This document shows positions 10,656 through 17,962 of a DNA stretch of 37,214 nt, piece after piece; the first letter of the stretch is position 1; each line of letters begins with the position of its first letter. The stretch lies in the NCBI GenBank assembly GCA_903821465.1, contig CAIJLK010000133.1, forward strand, positions 1-37,214, given 5' to 3'. The DNA is from an uncultured Bacteroidota bacterium (GTDB taxonomy: Bacteria; Bacteroidota; Bacteroidia; Chitinophagales; Chitinophagaceae). The notes beneath the pieces were generated by a model. That model ran no database searches, was not told the origin of the DNA, and worked only from the letters and a program-made list of their open reading frames with translations. The translations under genes and the position numbers were made by a program.

Positions 10656-10676
10656 CAAAGCTAAACATCTTTAGCT
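10656..10676 (-). promoter_or_regulatory. Candidate -7 box overlapped by a 7-bp dyad, upstream of the phospholipase-like gene
   Basis: On the minus strand, 10656-10663 reads TAGCTTTG, a perfect TANNTTTG box, about 38 bases from the start codon at 10618. It overlaps the inverted repeat AGCTAAA-CATC-TTTAGCT (10659-10676), which could be a repressor site or a transcript hairpin. No clear -33 TTG is visible at the usual spacing. Confidence 0.4.
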
Positions 10677-10742
10677 GATGATCATTGAATGAATAAGTTA
10701 GTGGGTTAGATTTTTTCTTAACTTCAAGCATAACTTATCATT

Positions 10743-11687
10743 ATGTCATTCGAAGTTTTCATAGACCACTCAAAATCTACCCCGGTTATTTTTCTGAAGG
10801 ACCTTCAAAATCAAACAAGTGCAGAGATTTACGCTTTTGGCGGTATCCTTAATGCATTTTTGATTTCTAAAGATGGAAAGAATACCAATCTAATTGCCGG
10901 TTTTGATTCAATTGATGAGGCGAAAACTAAGATTACTGATGGATTTAAGAGCGCTAAGCTTTCGCCCTTTGTTTGCCGAATGGCAGCAGGTAAATATGAT
11001 TGGGATGAAGAAAGTTTTCAAGTTGAAAAATGGTTTCTCGGAAAACATGCCATTCACGGAATTGTATACGATGCAACCTTCCAAATTCAATCAACCAGAG
11101 CTGATGGGAATAGCGCCTGTGTTGAATTGTTTTATGCTTATCCAGGAAATGAAAAAGGATATCCATTTCCTTACCTGATTCAGATCTTGTGGAAACTAGA
11201 AAAAGGAAATAAACTTACGGTAACTACTACTTTAACTAATGCAGGTACAATTGCCATTCCTATTTCAGATGGATGGCACCCTTACTTTACATTAGGCGAT
11301 ACAGTAGATGAATACAACTTACAATTTGATAGTACCCAACAAGTTGCATTTGATACAGAATTGATCCCTACTGGACAATTGATGGAAGATGATCGATTTG
11401 CAAATGGTAGTTTAATGAAAGGAATATTTCTAGACAATTGCTTTTTATTAAATAATAGTATCGGCAACCCAAAATGTATCTTAAGCAATAAAAATTTGCA
11501 ATTGATCATTGAGCCTACCCTCAATTATCCTTACATACAATTTTATACCCCGGATGACAGGAAAAAAATTGCCATCGAAAATTTAAGTTCCGCACCAGAT
11601 GCATTTAATAATAAAATGGGGCTCCAAATTTTGGAACCCCAAGAAACAATTAATTTCAGCACTAGCTATACTGCTGTAGTTGGTTAG
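10743..11687 (+). CDS. Aldose 1-epimerase family protein
   Basis: The 314-residue protein is of the usual length for the aldose 1-epimerase (mutarotase) family. H105 in the HAIHG segment and H179 in DGWHPYF match the two conserved histidines. The C-terminal FYTPDDRKKIAIENLSSAPDAF segment is typical of the YeaD/Lacto-N-biosidase-like epimerase subgroup. It would interconvert alpha and beta anomers of an aldose or sugar phosphate in the cytoplasm; there is no signal peptide. It is transcribed away from the phospholipase-like gene and ends one base before the convergent ridA stop codon. No sugar-utilisation cluster adjoins it, although a GH53 galactanase lies about 14 kb away. Substrate is not determined. 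Confidence 0.88.
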   Translation: MSFEVFIDHSKSTPVIFLKDLQNQTSAEIYAFGGILNAFLISKDGKNTNLIAGFDSIDEAKTKITDGFKSAKLSPFVCRMAAGKYDWDEESFQVEKWFLGKHAIHGIVYDATFQIQSTRADGNSACVELFYAYPGNEKGYPFPYLIQILWKLEKGNKLTVTTTLTNAGTIAIPISDGWHPYFTLGDTVDEYNLQFDSTQQVAFDTELIPTGQLMEDDRFANGSLMKGIFLDNCFLLNNSIGNPKCILSNKNLQLIIEPTLNYPYIQFYTPDDRKKIAIENLSSAPDAFNNKMGLQILEPQETINFSTSYTAVVG

Positions 11688-11688
11688 C

Positions 11689-12075
11689 CTATAATTTTTC
11701 TACTGCGATCATACTGATCTCAACATTCACACCACGTGGTAGGCCTTTTACTGCAACTGTTTCACGCGCAGGAAAATCGCCCTGAAAATAAGTACCATAA
11801 ACTGCATTTACTTGAGCGAATAACGACATATCGCTTAAAAAAATAGTGGTCTTAACAATATGGTCGAAGCTCAACTTGGCTTCGTTCAATACTGCTTGAA
11901 TATTTTTCATCACCTGATGTGTTTCTGCTTCCAAGCTACTTAAATCTAATTCGCCTGTTTCTGGAACAAAAGCAACTTGTCCGCTTAAAAAAACCAACCC
12001 ATTTGCTCGAACGGCCTGACTATAAGGTCCAATTGGTGATGGTGCTTTATCTGTATTAATGACTTGTTTTGGCAT
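11689..12075 (-). CDS. ridA: RidA family enamine/imine deaminase
   Basis: The frame extends to a TTG at 12096, but the ATG at 12075 gives MPKQVINTDKAPSPIGPYSQAV, the standard N-terminus of RidA (128 residues). Visible family motifs are APSPIGPYSQAV, VFLSGQ, TIFLSDM and the end block ARETVAVKGLPRGVNVEI. The arginine in FPARETV is the conserved substrate-binding residue. RidA hydrolyses reactive 2-aminoacrylate and related enamines, made by PLP enzymes, to ketoacids. It is divergent from the dehydrogenase-domain/tsaB pair and abuts galM-like tail-to-tail. The call is strong; the exact RidA subgroup is not assigned. Confidence 0.93.
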   Translation of the reverse strand: MPKQVINTDKAPSPIGPYSQAVRANGLVFLSGQVAFVPETGELDLSSLEAETHQVMKNIQAVLNEAKLSFDHIVKTTIFLSDMSLFAQVNAVYGTYFQGDFPARETVAVKGLPRGVNVEISMIAVEKL

Positions 12076-12096
12076 AAAATTTAATTTGGATGGCAA

Positions 12097-12133
12097 TTTG
12101 ATGCATTTCCTTCAAGCTACCAACCTAAATTTG
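12097..12133 (+). promoter_or_regulatory. Candidate Bacteroidota promoter for the dehydrogenase-domain/tsaB pair
   Basis: A perfect -7 box TAAATTTG lies at 12126-12133, 17 bases before the ATG at 12151. A TTTG at 12097-12100 could be the -33 element, but the 25-base spacer is longer than usual. Confidence 0.45.
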
Positions 12134-12150
12134 CTAACTTATAAAAACAA

Positions 12151-12804
12151 ATGCAGATTGTTATAAAAGCAAGTCCAGAACAAAAAGCCATTCTTGAATC
12201 GATGCAATGGGCTGAAAGCCTTCAATTGCAATGGTTCCAGCAGGGCGAGTATATGCATGATGCCGTTGCTTATTTCGATTTCTGCTTTGAAGAAGAAGGT
12301 TGGGAATTTAAAGAAATCATAAAAGCTCCTGTATTTGTTAATGCAGTCTGCGTTGAATCTAGTCAATTACCTGCCAATGCCATTCGTATGAATGCATGGA
12401 ATAGCTTTTTGAATAGATCCATTTGGGAAATTGCTGCCAAAGAAGAAACACTACAAAATACAGCCTTAGAAATACTATTGGCGATCGGAAGAAAAGGGAT
12501 TAAAGTTCCAGACGAACCCGGCTTGATTGCAGCTCGGGTGATTGCGATGATTATTAATGAAGCCTATTTTGCATTGGGCGAAGAAATTAGCACCAAACAA
12601 GAGATTGATATAGCTATGAGATTGGGTACGAATTATCCGTATGGACCTTTTGAATGGGCTGAATTAATTGGCCTTCCTAAAATTGCACGACTTTTGGAAC
12701 AACTTTATTTAAAAGACGACAGATATGCAATTGCTCCCAAGCTATTGCAAGAACTGAATAGTCAGATAACAGACTCTAAGCATGGCACTGATTCTACAAA
12801 TTGA
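12151..12804 (+). CDS. Stand-alone 3-hydroxyacyl-CoA dehydrogenase C-terminal domain protein
   Basis: This 217-residue protein has the 3HCDH C-terminal fold in its second half: VPDEPGLIAARVIAMIINEAYFAL (119-142), EISTKQEIDIAMRLGTNYPYGPFEWAELIGL (145-175). The N-terminal ~90 residues look like a shrunken remnant of the Rossmann domain and lack a GxGxxG NAD-binding loop. The segment RMNAWNSFLNR (79-89) aligns with the usual GxHFFNP motif, so the catalytic His is apparently Asn81. It is therefore unlikely to be an NAD-dependent dehydrogenase. Its 3' end overlaps tsaB by 23 bases, implying translational coupling. Its role is unknown; a CoA-binding or structural role is possible. Confidence 0.75.
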   Translation: MQIVIKASPEQKAILESMQWAESLQLQWFQQGEYMHDAVAYFDFCFEEEGWEFKEIIKAPVFVNAVCVESSQLPANAIRMNAWNSFLNRSIWEIAAKEETLQNTALEILLAIGRKGIKVPDEPGLIAARVIAMIINEAYFALGEEISTKQEIDIAMRLGTNYPYGPFEWAELIGLPKIARLLEQLYLKDDRYAIAPKLLQELNSQITDSKHGTDSTN

Positions 12805-13465
12805 TACCGCAACAGAACATGCAAGTATTTGCCTCAGTAAGGATGGTAAATCCTTGCATCAGCTTGTGAGTGCAGATCAGAAAAATCATGGTTCATTTTT
12901 ACAGCCAGCTATTCAGGAATTGATGCAGGTTACAGGTTACACATTAAAAGAATTAGATGCGATTGCAGTTACCGAAGGGCCCGGCTCTTACACTGGGTTG
13001 AGGGTGGGACTAGCCTCGGCAAAGGGACTTTGTTATGCTTTGGATAAGCCTTTGATAACGATCAATACATTAAAACTGATTGCGGTTTCGGCTATCAATG
13101 AGCAAGCGCTAGTTGCAAGTGATTATTGGTTTGTTCCTATGATCGATGCAAGAAGAATGGAAGTCTTTACAGCAATTTATAATAGTCAGTTGGCTTTGAT
13201 TGAAACGCCATCTGCAAAAATCTTAGATGAACATTCGCTTCAATTGGAATTAGAAAAAAAATTATTGATTTTTTGCGGGTCAGGATCAGCCAAATTCAAA
13301 GCGATTTGTCAGCACCCAAGAGCCCATTTTACTACTGTGCAACACGATGCTTCTGACATGAGTGTGTTGGCTTTCAATGACTTAATATCAAAAACATTCG
13401 CCAACCTGGCCTATTGCGAGCCTTTTTATTTGAAATCTTTTTACTCCCCCCCATCTAAAAAATGA
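12782..13465 (+). CDS. tsaB: tRNA threonylcarbamoyladenosine biosynthesis protein TsaB
   Basis: The 227-residue protein carries the TsaB hallmarks: MALILQIDTATEHASICLS at the N-terminus, NHGSFLQPAIQELM, and the EGPGSYTGLRVGLASAKGLCYAL block (about residues 64-86). TsaB belongs to the ASKHA fold and is the non-catalytic partner of TsaD in making N6-threonylcarbamoyladenosine at position 37 of ANN-decoding tRNAs. The start overlaps the 3' end of the dehydrogenase-domain gene by 23 bases, so it is probably translated from the same mRNA. The protein ends just after an ACTCCCCCCCAT sequence that recurs 5' of arsR. Identification is confident. Confidence 0.95.
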   Translation: MALILQIDTATEHASICLSKDGKSLHQLVSADQKNHGSFLQPAIQELMQVTGYTLKELDAIAVTEGPGSYTGLRVGLASAKGLCYALDKPLITINTLKLIAVSAINEQALVASDYWFVPMIDARRMEVFTAIYNSQLALIETPSAKILDEHSLQLELEKKLLIFCGSGSAKFKAICQHPRAHFTTVQHDASDMSVLAFNDLISKTFANLAYCEPFYLKSFYSPPSKK

Positions 13466-13509
13466 CTTATCTATTACATATATTGGCATTTTATTTAATT
13501 TAAAACCCC

Positions 13510-13517
13510 TAATTTTG
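13510..13517 (+). promoter_or_regulatory. Candidate -7 box upstream of arsR
   Basis: TAATTTTG matches TANNTTTG exactly. A TTG at 13483-13485 lies 24 bases upstream, slightly far for a -33 element. An imperfect dyad follows at 13534-13555 (GTAAATAT / ATAATTTAAC) and might be an operator. The ATG of arsR is 56 bases downstream of the box. Confidence 0.35.
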
Positions 13518-13573
13518 TCTACCTTTATAACGAGTAAATATTCCTATAATTTAACTAAAAAAAACTCCCCCCC

Positions 13574-13909
13574 ATGAGTCAGACAATGCAATCAGTGGTC
13601 TTAAATGCTAGCAAAACGGCTTTAAAAGTTGATTTTATTCACACCAAGAAAGCGGCTTTAATTTTAAGATCTATTAACCACAAACTTCGACAGCAGATCA
13701 TTAAACTTCTTGACGAGCAACAAAAAATGACTGTTACAGAAATTTATGTGAAACTTAGGTTGGAACAATCTGTGGCTTCTCAGCACCTTGCTATATTAAG
13801 GAGAGCCGGTATCGTGGCTACTTCGAGAGATGGTAAATTCATTTATTACTCTGTAAACTACACACGCCTGGCAGAAGTTGTAGCTTTTGTAGAAACATTG
13901 GTAGGTTAA
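13574..13909 (+). CDS. ArsR/SmtB-family winged-helix regulator without cysteines
   Basis: The 111-residue protein is a single ArsR-type winged helix: helices at ~25-50, a helix-turn-helix at ~52-76 (MTVTEIYVKLRLEQSVASQH, then LAILRRAGIV) and a wing with DGKFIYYSVN (86-95). It contains no cysteine anywhere, so neither the CxC metal site of ArsR/SmtB nor the Cys pair of persulfide sensors (SqrR/BigR) is present. Downstream lies a persulfide dioxygenase/rhodanese gene, the classic partner of BigR-type ArsR proteins, so it may control that gene by a different signal. The ATG is preceded by a run of seven cytosines rather than a purine-rich ribosome binding site. Family certain, signal unknown. 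Confidence 0.9.
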   Translation: MSQTMQSVVLNASKTALKVDFIHTKKAALILRSINHKLRQQIIKLLDEQQKMTVTEIYVKLRLEQSVASQHLAILRRAGIVATSRDGKFIYYSVNYTRLAEVVAFVETLVG

Positions 13910-13965
13910 TTACTAGCACTGCCCCCTATTTTTATTTAAAAAACTGACTTTCTGGACATTTCTTA

Positions 13966-13994
13966 TTGTGGCCTGAAGCTTGCTATTATCTTTG
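13966..13994 (+). promoter_or_regulatory. Candidate Bacteroidota promoter for the persulfide dioxygenase gene
   Basis: TTG (13966-13968), 18 bases, then TATCTTTG (13987-13994), a full TTG-N18-TANNTTTG match. The ATG at 14010 is 16 bases past the box, giving a very short leader. Confidence 0.6.
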
Positions 13995-14009
13995 CTTAAA
14001 ATAAATTCC

Positions 14010-15428
14010 ATGTTTGTAGAGCAATTATATACAGGCTGTTTGAGCGAAGCTGCCTATTATATCGAGAGTGAGGGTGAAGCGGCGATTATTGACCCCCTTC
14101 GTGATATTGAAGAGTATGTTCAATTAGCCAAAAGGAGAAATGCAAAAATCAAATTTATATTTGAAACGCATTTTCATGCGGACTTTGTAAGTGGCCACCT
14201 AGATCTTGCAACTGCAACTGGGGCTAAGATTATATACGGACCCGGCACTGTTACCAAACTTCCTGTGCATATTTCAAAGGATGGCGAGCACTTTAAATTG
14301 GGTAAACTGCAATTTGAAGTGCTTCATACTCCTGGTCATACTTTAGAAAGTAGCTGTTACTTGCTTAAAGATGAGCAAGGAGTAGATGCTGCTATTTTTA
14401 CAGGTGATACATTATTTGTAGGCGATGTTGGTCGCCCCGACCTTGCACAAAAAGCAAATGAAATTACCGTGGGAGATTTAGCCGGGATTCTTTATGAAAG
14501 CCTTCAAACTAAAATCATGCCTTTGGCAGATAACATAACGCTTTATCCAGGACACGGCGCTGGAAGCAGTTGTGGTAAGAATTTGGGACCCGAAACGTTT
14601 AGCACTATTGGAGAGCAAAAGCAAAGTAATTACGCTTTGCAACAACCCGATAAAGCTGCTTTTATAAAAGCTGTGACCGAAGGTTTACAAGCTCCTCCTG
14701 CCTATTTTTCTATCAATGCAAAAATTAATAAAGAAGGATATGAAAATATCAATGCCGTAATTGAAAAGGGCATGAAGGCTTTATCAGTGGAAGATTTTAA
14801 AATGAAAATGAAGGAGGACAATACTTTCATTTTAGATACAAGAATCTCTACAGTATTTACAGAAGGATTTGTTACTGGGTCGGTCAGTATTGGATTAGAA
14901 GGTAGGTTTGCAGAATGGGCTGGAACTATCCTACCATTTGACCAATCAATTTTATTAGTTACAGAACCTGGTAAAGAAAAAGAATCGATTGTAAGATTGG
15001 CAAGGGTTGGGTTTGAAAAATTTGTAGGATTCCTTGCAGGTGGTTATGCAGCATGGACTGCCGCTGGCGAAAAATATGATATGATCATTGATGTGGAAGC
15101 CGATGAATTGGCGATGGACATTCCTTTCGATCCAAATGTTGTGGTGGTTGACGTAAGAAAAGAAGCGGAATATGCCGAGAGCCATGTAGCTATAGCATTA
15201 AATATTCCTTTGAACGATCTTATCGATCCAGCAAGTATGGCCAATCTAGAAGACAATCATAATATTTATGTACACTGCGCCGGAGGATATAGAAGCGTTA
15301 TTGCGCTTTCACTCTTGAAACGTCAGGGTTTCCATAATCTTAGAAATGTAATTGGGGGCTTTGGTCAGATTAAATTATTAGGAGATAAAATTGAGCTAGC
15401 AACCTCAGTAACTGAAGTAAACCCTTAA
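14010..15428 (+). CDS. Persulfide dioxygenase-like metallo-beta-lactamase fold with two rhodanese domains
   Basis: A TTG start at 13980 is possible, but the ATG at 14010 gives the standard MFVEQLYTGC N-terminus (472 residues). Residues 1-~240 are an ETHE1/BlH-type hydrolase with THFHAD (H54, H56, D58), H110 in HTPGHT, D133 in TGDTLF and H182 in YPGHG; by analogy with ETHE1 the iron is bound by H56, H110 and D133. The residue after D58 is Phe, not the usual His. A first rhodanese domain (~255-355) lacks an active-site Cys. A second (~365-460) has C423 in HCAGGYRS. Such proteins oxidise glutathione persulfide to sulfite and transfer sulfane sulfur in sulfide detoxification. It follows the cysteine-free ArsR gene. 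Confidence 0.9.
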   Translation: MFVEQLYTGCLSEAAYYIESEGEAAIIDPLRDIEEYVQLAKRRNAKIKFIFETHFHADFVSGHLDLATATGAKIIYGPGTVTKLPVHISKDGEHFKLGKLQFEVLHTPGHTLESSCYLLKDEQGVDAAIFTGDTLFVGDVGRPDLAQKANEITVGDLAGILYESLQTKIMPLADNITLYPGHGAGSSCGKNLGPETFSTIGEQKQSNYALQQPDKAAFIKAVTEGLQAPPAYFSINAKINKEGYENINAVIEKGMKALSVEDFKMKMKEDNTFILDTRISTVFTEGFVTGSVSIGLEGRFAEWAGTILPFDQSILLVTEPGKEKESIVRLARVGFEKFVGFLAGGYAAWTAAGEKYDMIIDVEADELAMDIPFDPNVVVVDVRKEAEYAESHVAIALNIPLNDLIDPASMANLEDNHNIYVHCAGGYRSVIALSLLKRQGFHNLRNVIGGFGQIKLLGDKIELATSVTEVNP

Positions 15429-15434
15429 CCCTAT

Positions 15435-16319
15435 TTATTTTACTAATAAGTGACCATGTTTTTGAGCATCGAATTCCCACTTCCAACGTCGGTGACTCCA
15501 CAAATAATTGGCTGGTTTTTTTCTTACAGCTCGCTCTACATATTCTGCAAAGACTTGTGTTAACTTTCCATGTTCATAGTCATTTGGGGTAGTGGTAATC
15601 ACCTCAAGATCAACACGGAAATACCCACGCTTCACTTTATAAAAATGCGCAAACAATACTGCAGTATTTTTTTCTTTGGCGCCTTTCTCCGGACCAACTA
15701 CAAAGGGAGTTAACCTGCCAAAGAAATTAACCCAGTGGGCTTTAAACTCACTTGGTGGATTCTGATCTGCAGCCAATCCCATCGCATATCGATCCACTAC
15801 ATAATCATAAAAATTATCTTTGAAATCGGAAGCCGGAATTAAGATGGTACCATTTTTCTGTCGCATTTTTAGCATGATGCGATCCATTATTTTATTGCTT
15901 AATGGTTGATATACTCCTACAAAGGGATAGCGACTAATCAAACTGATATTCAGATTAACAATTTCCCAGTTAAAGAAATGGCCGCATTCTAATTGTATAT
16001 TCTGACCGCTATCATACAGGTCGTTCAACACTTCTGAATTTGTAGAAAACCGATTTTGTAATTCTTTGTTACTGATCGAAAACATTTTTATCGTTTCAAA
16101 GATCATGTCGATAAAATTGTGATAAAAATCTTTGGCTATGCGTATTCTTTCTGCTTCGGTCTTTTCAGGAAATGCAATAGAAAGATTTTTCATCACAATT
16201 GCTTTCCTGTAACCAAACCCATAATAAACTAAACTATAAAATCCATCAGCAATAAAATACATGATGGGCCATGGTATCAGAGATAAGAGATAAAAAAATC
16301 CATAAGTGATATAATACAT
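15435..16319 (-). CDS. Lysophospholipid/lipid A late acyltransferase (LpxL/HtrB family)
   Basis: The 294-residue protein has an N-terminal hydrophobic segment (~5-34) typical of LpxL/HtrB enzymes anchored at the inner membrane. The HX4E active-site motif is H114-FFNW-E119, preceded by IQLECGH. A second conserved block, AADQNPPSEFKAHWVNFFG, is also present, as is ETIKMFSIS near the N-terminal third. The family adds secondary acyl chains to lipid A or related acceptors; the exact acceptor in Bacteroidota varies. It is the last gene of a minus-strand cluster: nadB ends 16 bases before its start. It is convergent with the persulfide dioxygenase gene, only 6 bases apart. Family firm, acyl donor unknown. 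Confidence 0.88.
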   Translation of the reverse strand: MYYITYGFFYLLSLIPWPIMYFIADGFYSLVYYGFGYRKAIVMKNLSIAFPEKTEAERIRIAKDFYHNFIDMIFETIKMFSISNKELQNRFSTNSEVLNDLYDSGQNIQLECGHFFNWEIVNLNISLISRYPFVGVYQPLSNKIMDRIMLKMRQKNGTILIPASDFKDNFYDYVVDRYAMGLAADQNPPSEFKAHWVNFFGRLTPFVVGPEKGAKEKNTAVLFAHFYKVKRGYFRVDLEVITTTPNDYEHGKLTQVFAEYVERAVRKKPANYLWSHRRWKWEFDAQKHGHLLVK

Positions 16320-16335
16320 GGCGATGATTAGTTAC

Positions 16336-17931
16336 TTACAAAATAATATTCTGCAACAATTCAGATTTCTGTTGATGATCGGTGTTGTAGTGTAATCCCC
16401 TACTCTCCTTTCTAAACTGTGCCCCTTTTACAATTAAATACCCAACAGTAATTAAGTTTCTTAGTTCAGACAATTGTGGTGATACTTTGCTTGTCCGATA
16501 TAATTCTTCTGTTTCAGTAAACAAAAGATCCAATCTTTTCATAGCCCTTTCTAAACGCGTATCGGTACGAACAATACCTACATAATCACTCATGATCTGT
16601 GTTAGTTCCTTCTGACTTTGTGTGATCAGAATCATTTCTCTCGGATCACTAGTACCCGTTGCTTTCCAATCTGGTATGCGAGGTTCGAATGCGATATCGT
16701 TTATCATACTACTACTATCGATAAAACTTCTGTGTGCAAATACCATTGCTTCGAGCAGACTATTACTTGCCAAACGATTGGCACCATGCAAACCAGTGCT
16801 AGCACATTCACCACATGCATATAAGTTTTGTATAGATGTTCTGCCCCATTCATCTGTCTTTACACCACCACAACTATAATGTGCTGCAGGTGCTACAGGA
16901 ATTAAATGCTGTATGGCATCGATCCCAATACTCAAACATTTTTCATAAATATTGGGAAAATGGTGAATGAACTTTTCTTTATCCATATGCCTGCAATCCA
17001 AATACACATGCTCCGTACCGGTACGTTTCATTTCATTATCAATTGCACGTGCCACAATATCGCGTGGCGCCAAGTCCTTTCGCTCATCATATCTTTCCAT
17101 GAAAGCTTCGCCAGACTTATTTCGTAAAATACCACCATCGCCGCGAACGGCTTCTGTAATTAAAAAAGAAGGAGAAACACCTGGCTCAAATAAGGCAGTT
17201 GGATGAAACTGAATAAATTCCATATTCTCGATCTTACCCTTTGCACGATAAACCATCGCAATACCATCGCCGGTAGCGATCTTTGGATTGGTTGTGGTGC
17301 GATAAGCTTGTCCGCATCCACCGGAAGCTAACACTGTAATCTTCGACAATATTTTTCCGATCTGATTCGTCTGTTTGTTTAAAACATACACGCCATAACA
17401 AGTAATATCAAGAGTTGATTTTGTAACTAAATAGCCTAGATGGTGCTGTGTAATTAGATCAACTACAAAACAGTGATTGATCAACTCAATATTTTCTAAA
17501 GCACCTAGTCGGTCTAATAAAGCACGTTCCATTTCTTTACCTGTTACGTCTTTATGGTGTAAGATCCGGTTTTCTGAATGCCCCCCTTCTTTACCTAAAC
17601 TATAGCTGCCTTTTTCGTCTTTATCAAATGCTGCGCCATATTCAATAATCTCTCTGATTCTTTCAGGGCCTTCTTTCACAACCATCTCTACAATTGCTTT
17701 ATTGCACAATCCGTCGCCCGCGATCAATGTATCTTCAATATGTTTTTCGTAACTATCATTCTTCTCGTCCCATACTCCGGCAATACCCCCTTGTGCATAT
17801 TTGGTATTGGTTTCATCAGCATCAGTTTTAGTGATGATGGTGATTTTTTTATCCGGATGCTGCTCAGCTATTTTCAAAGCATATGTTAAGCCTGCAATCC
17901 CCGATCCTATAACCAGGAAGTCTGTTTCCAT
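16336..17931 (-). CDS. nadB: L-aspartate oxidase NadB
   Basis: The 531-residue flavoprotein has the FAD-binding GSGIAG (9-14) at the N-terminus, TKYAQGGIAGVWDEKND, FIQFHPTALFEPG, the AHYSCGGVKTDEWGRTSI block and GECASTGLHGANRLASNSLLE. These are diagnostic of L-aspartate oxidase rather than succinate dehydrogenase. NadB oxidises L-aspartate to iminoaspartate, which NadA condenses with DHAP to quinolinate for NAD synthesis. nadA is not in this window. It sits 31 bases downstream of ispG and 16 bases upstream of the acyltransferase, so a three-gene operon is likely. The ATG at 17931 places FAD motif residues at the expected distance. Confidence 0.95.
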   Translation of the reverse strand: METDFLVIGSGIAGLTYALKIAEQHPDKKITIITKTDADETNTKYAQGGIAGVWDEKNDSYEKHIEDTLIAGDGLCNKAIVEMVVKEGPERIREIIEYGAAFDKDEKGSYSLGKEGGHSENRILHHKDVTGKEMERALLDRLGALENIELINHCFVVDLITQHHLGYLVTKSTLDITCYGVYVLNKQTNQIGKILSKITVLASGGCGQAYRTTTNPKIATGDGIAMVYRAKGKIENMEFIQFHPTALFEPGVSPSFLITEAVRGDGGILRNKSGEAFMERYDERKDLAPRDIVARAIDNEMKRTGTEHVYLDCRHMDKEKFIHHFPNIYEKCLSIGIDAIQHLIPVAPAAHYSCGGVKTDEWGRTSIQNLYACGECASTGLHGANRLASNSLLEAMVFAHRSFIDSSSMINDIAFEPRIPDWKATGTSDPREMILITQSQKELTQIMSDYVGIVRTDTRLERAMKRLDLLFTETEELYRTSKVSPQLSELRNLITVGYLIVKGAQFRKESRGLHYNTDHQQKSELLQNIIL

Positions 17932-17962
17932 TATTCTTTATTCTTAATTAAATATAATTGTT

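Noticed and set aside
11618..11640. Imperfect inverted repeat GGGGCTCCAAA / TTTGGAACCCC near the end of the aldose epimerase gene
   Set aside because: It lies in conserved coding sequence (MGLQILEPQE), has one mismatch, and is not followed by a T-run, so it is not a convincing terminator or attenuator.
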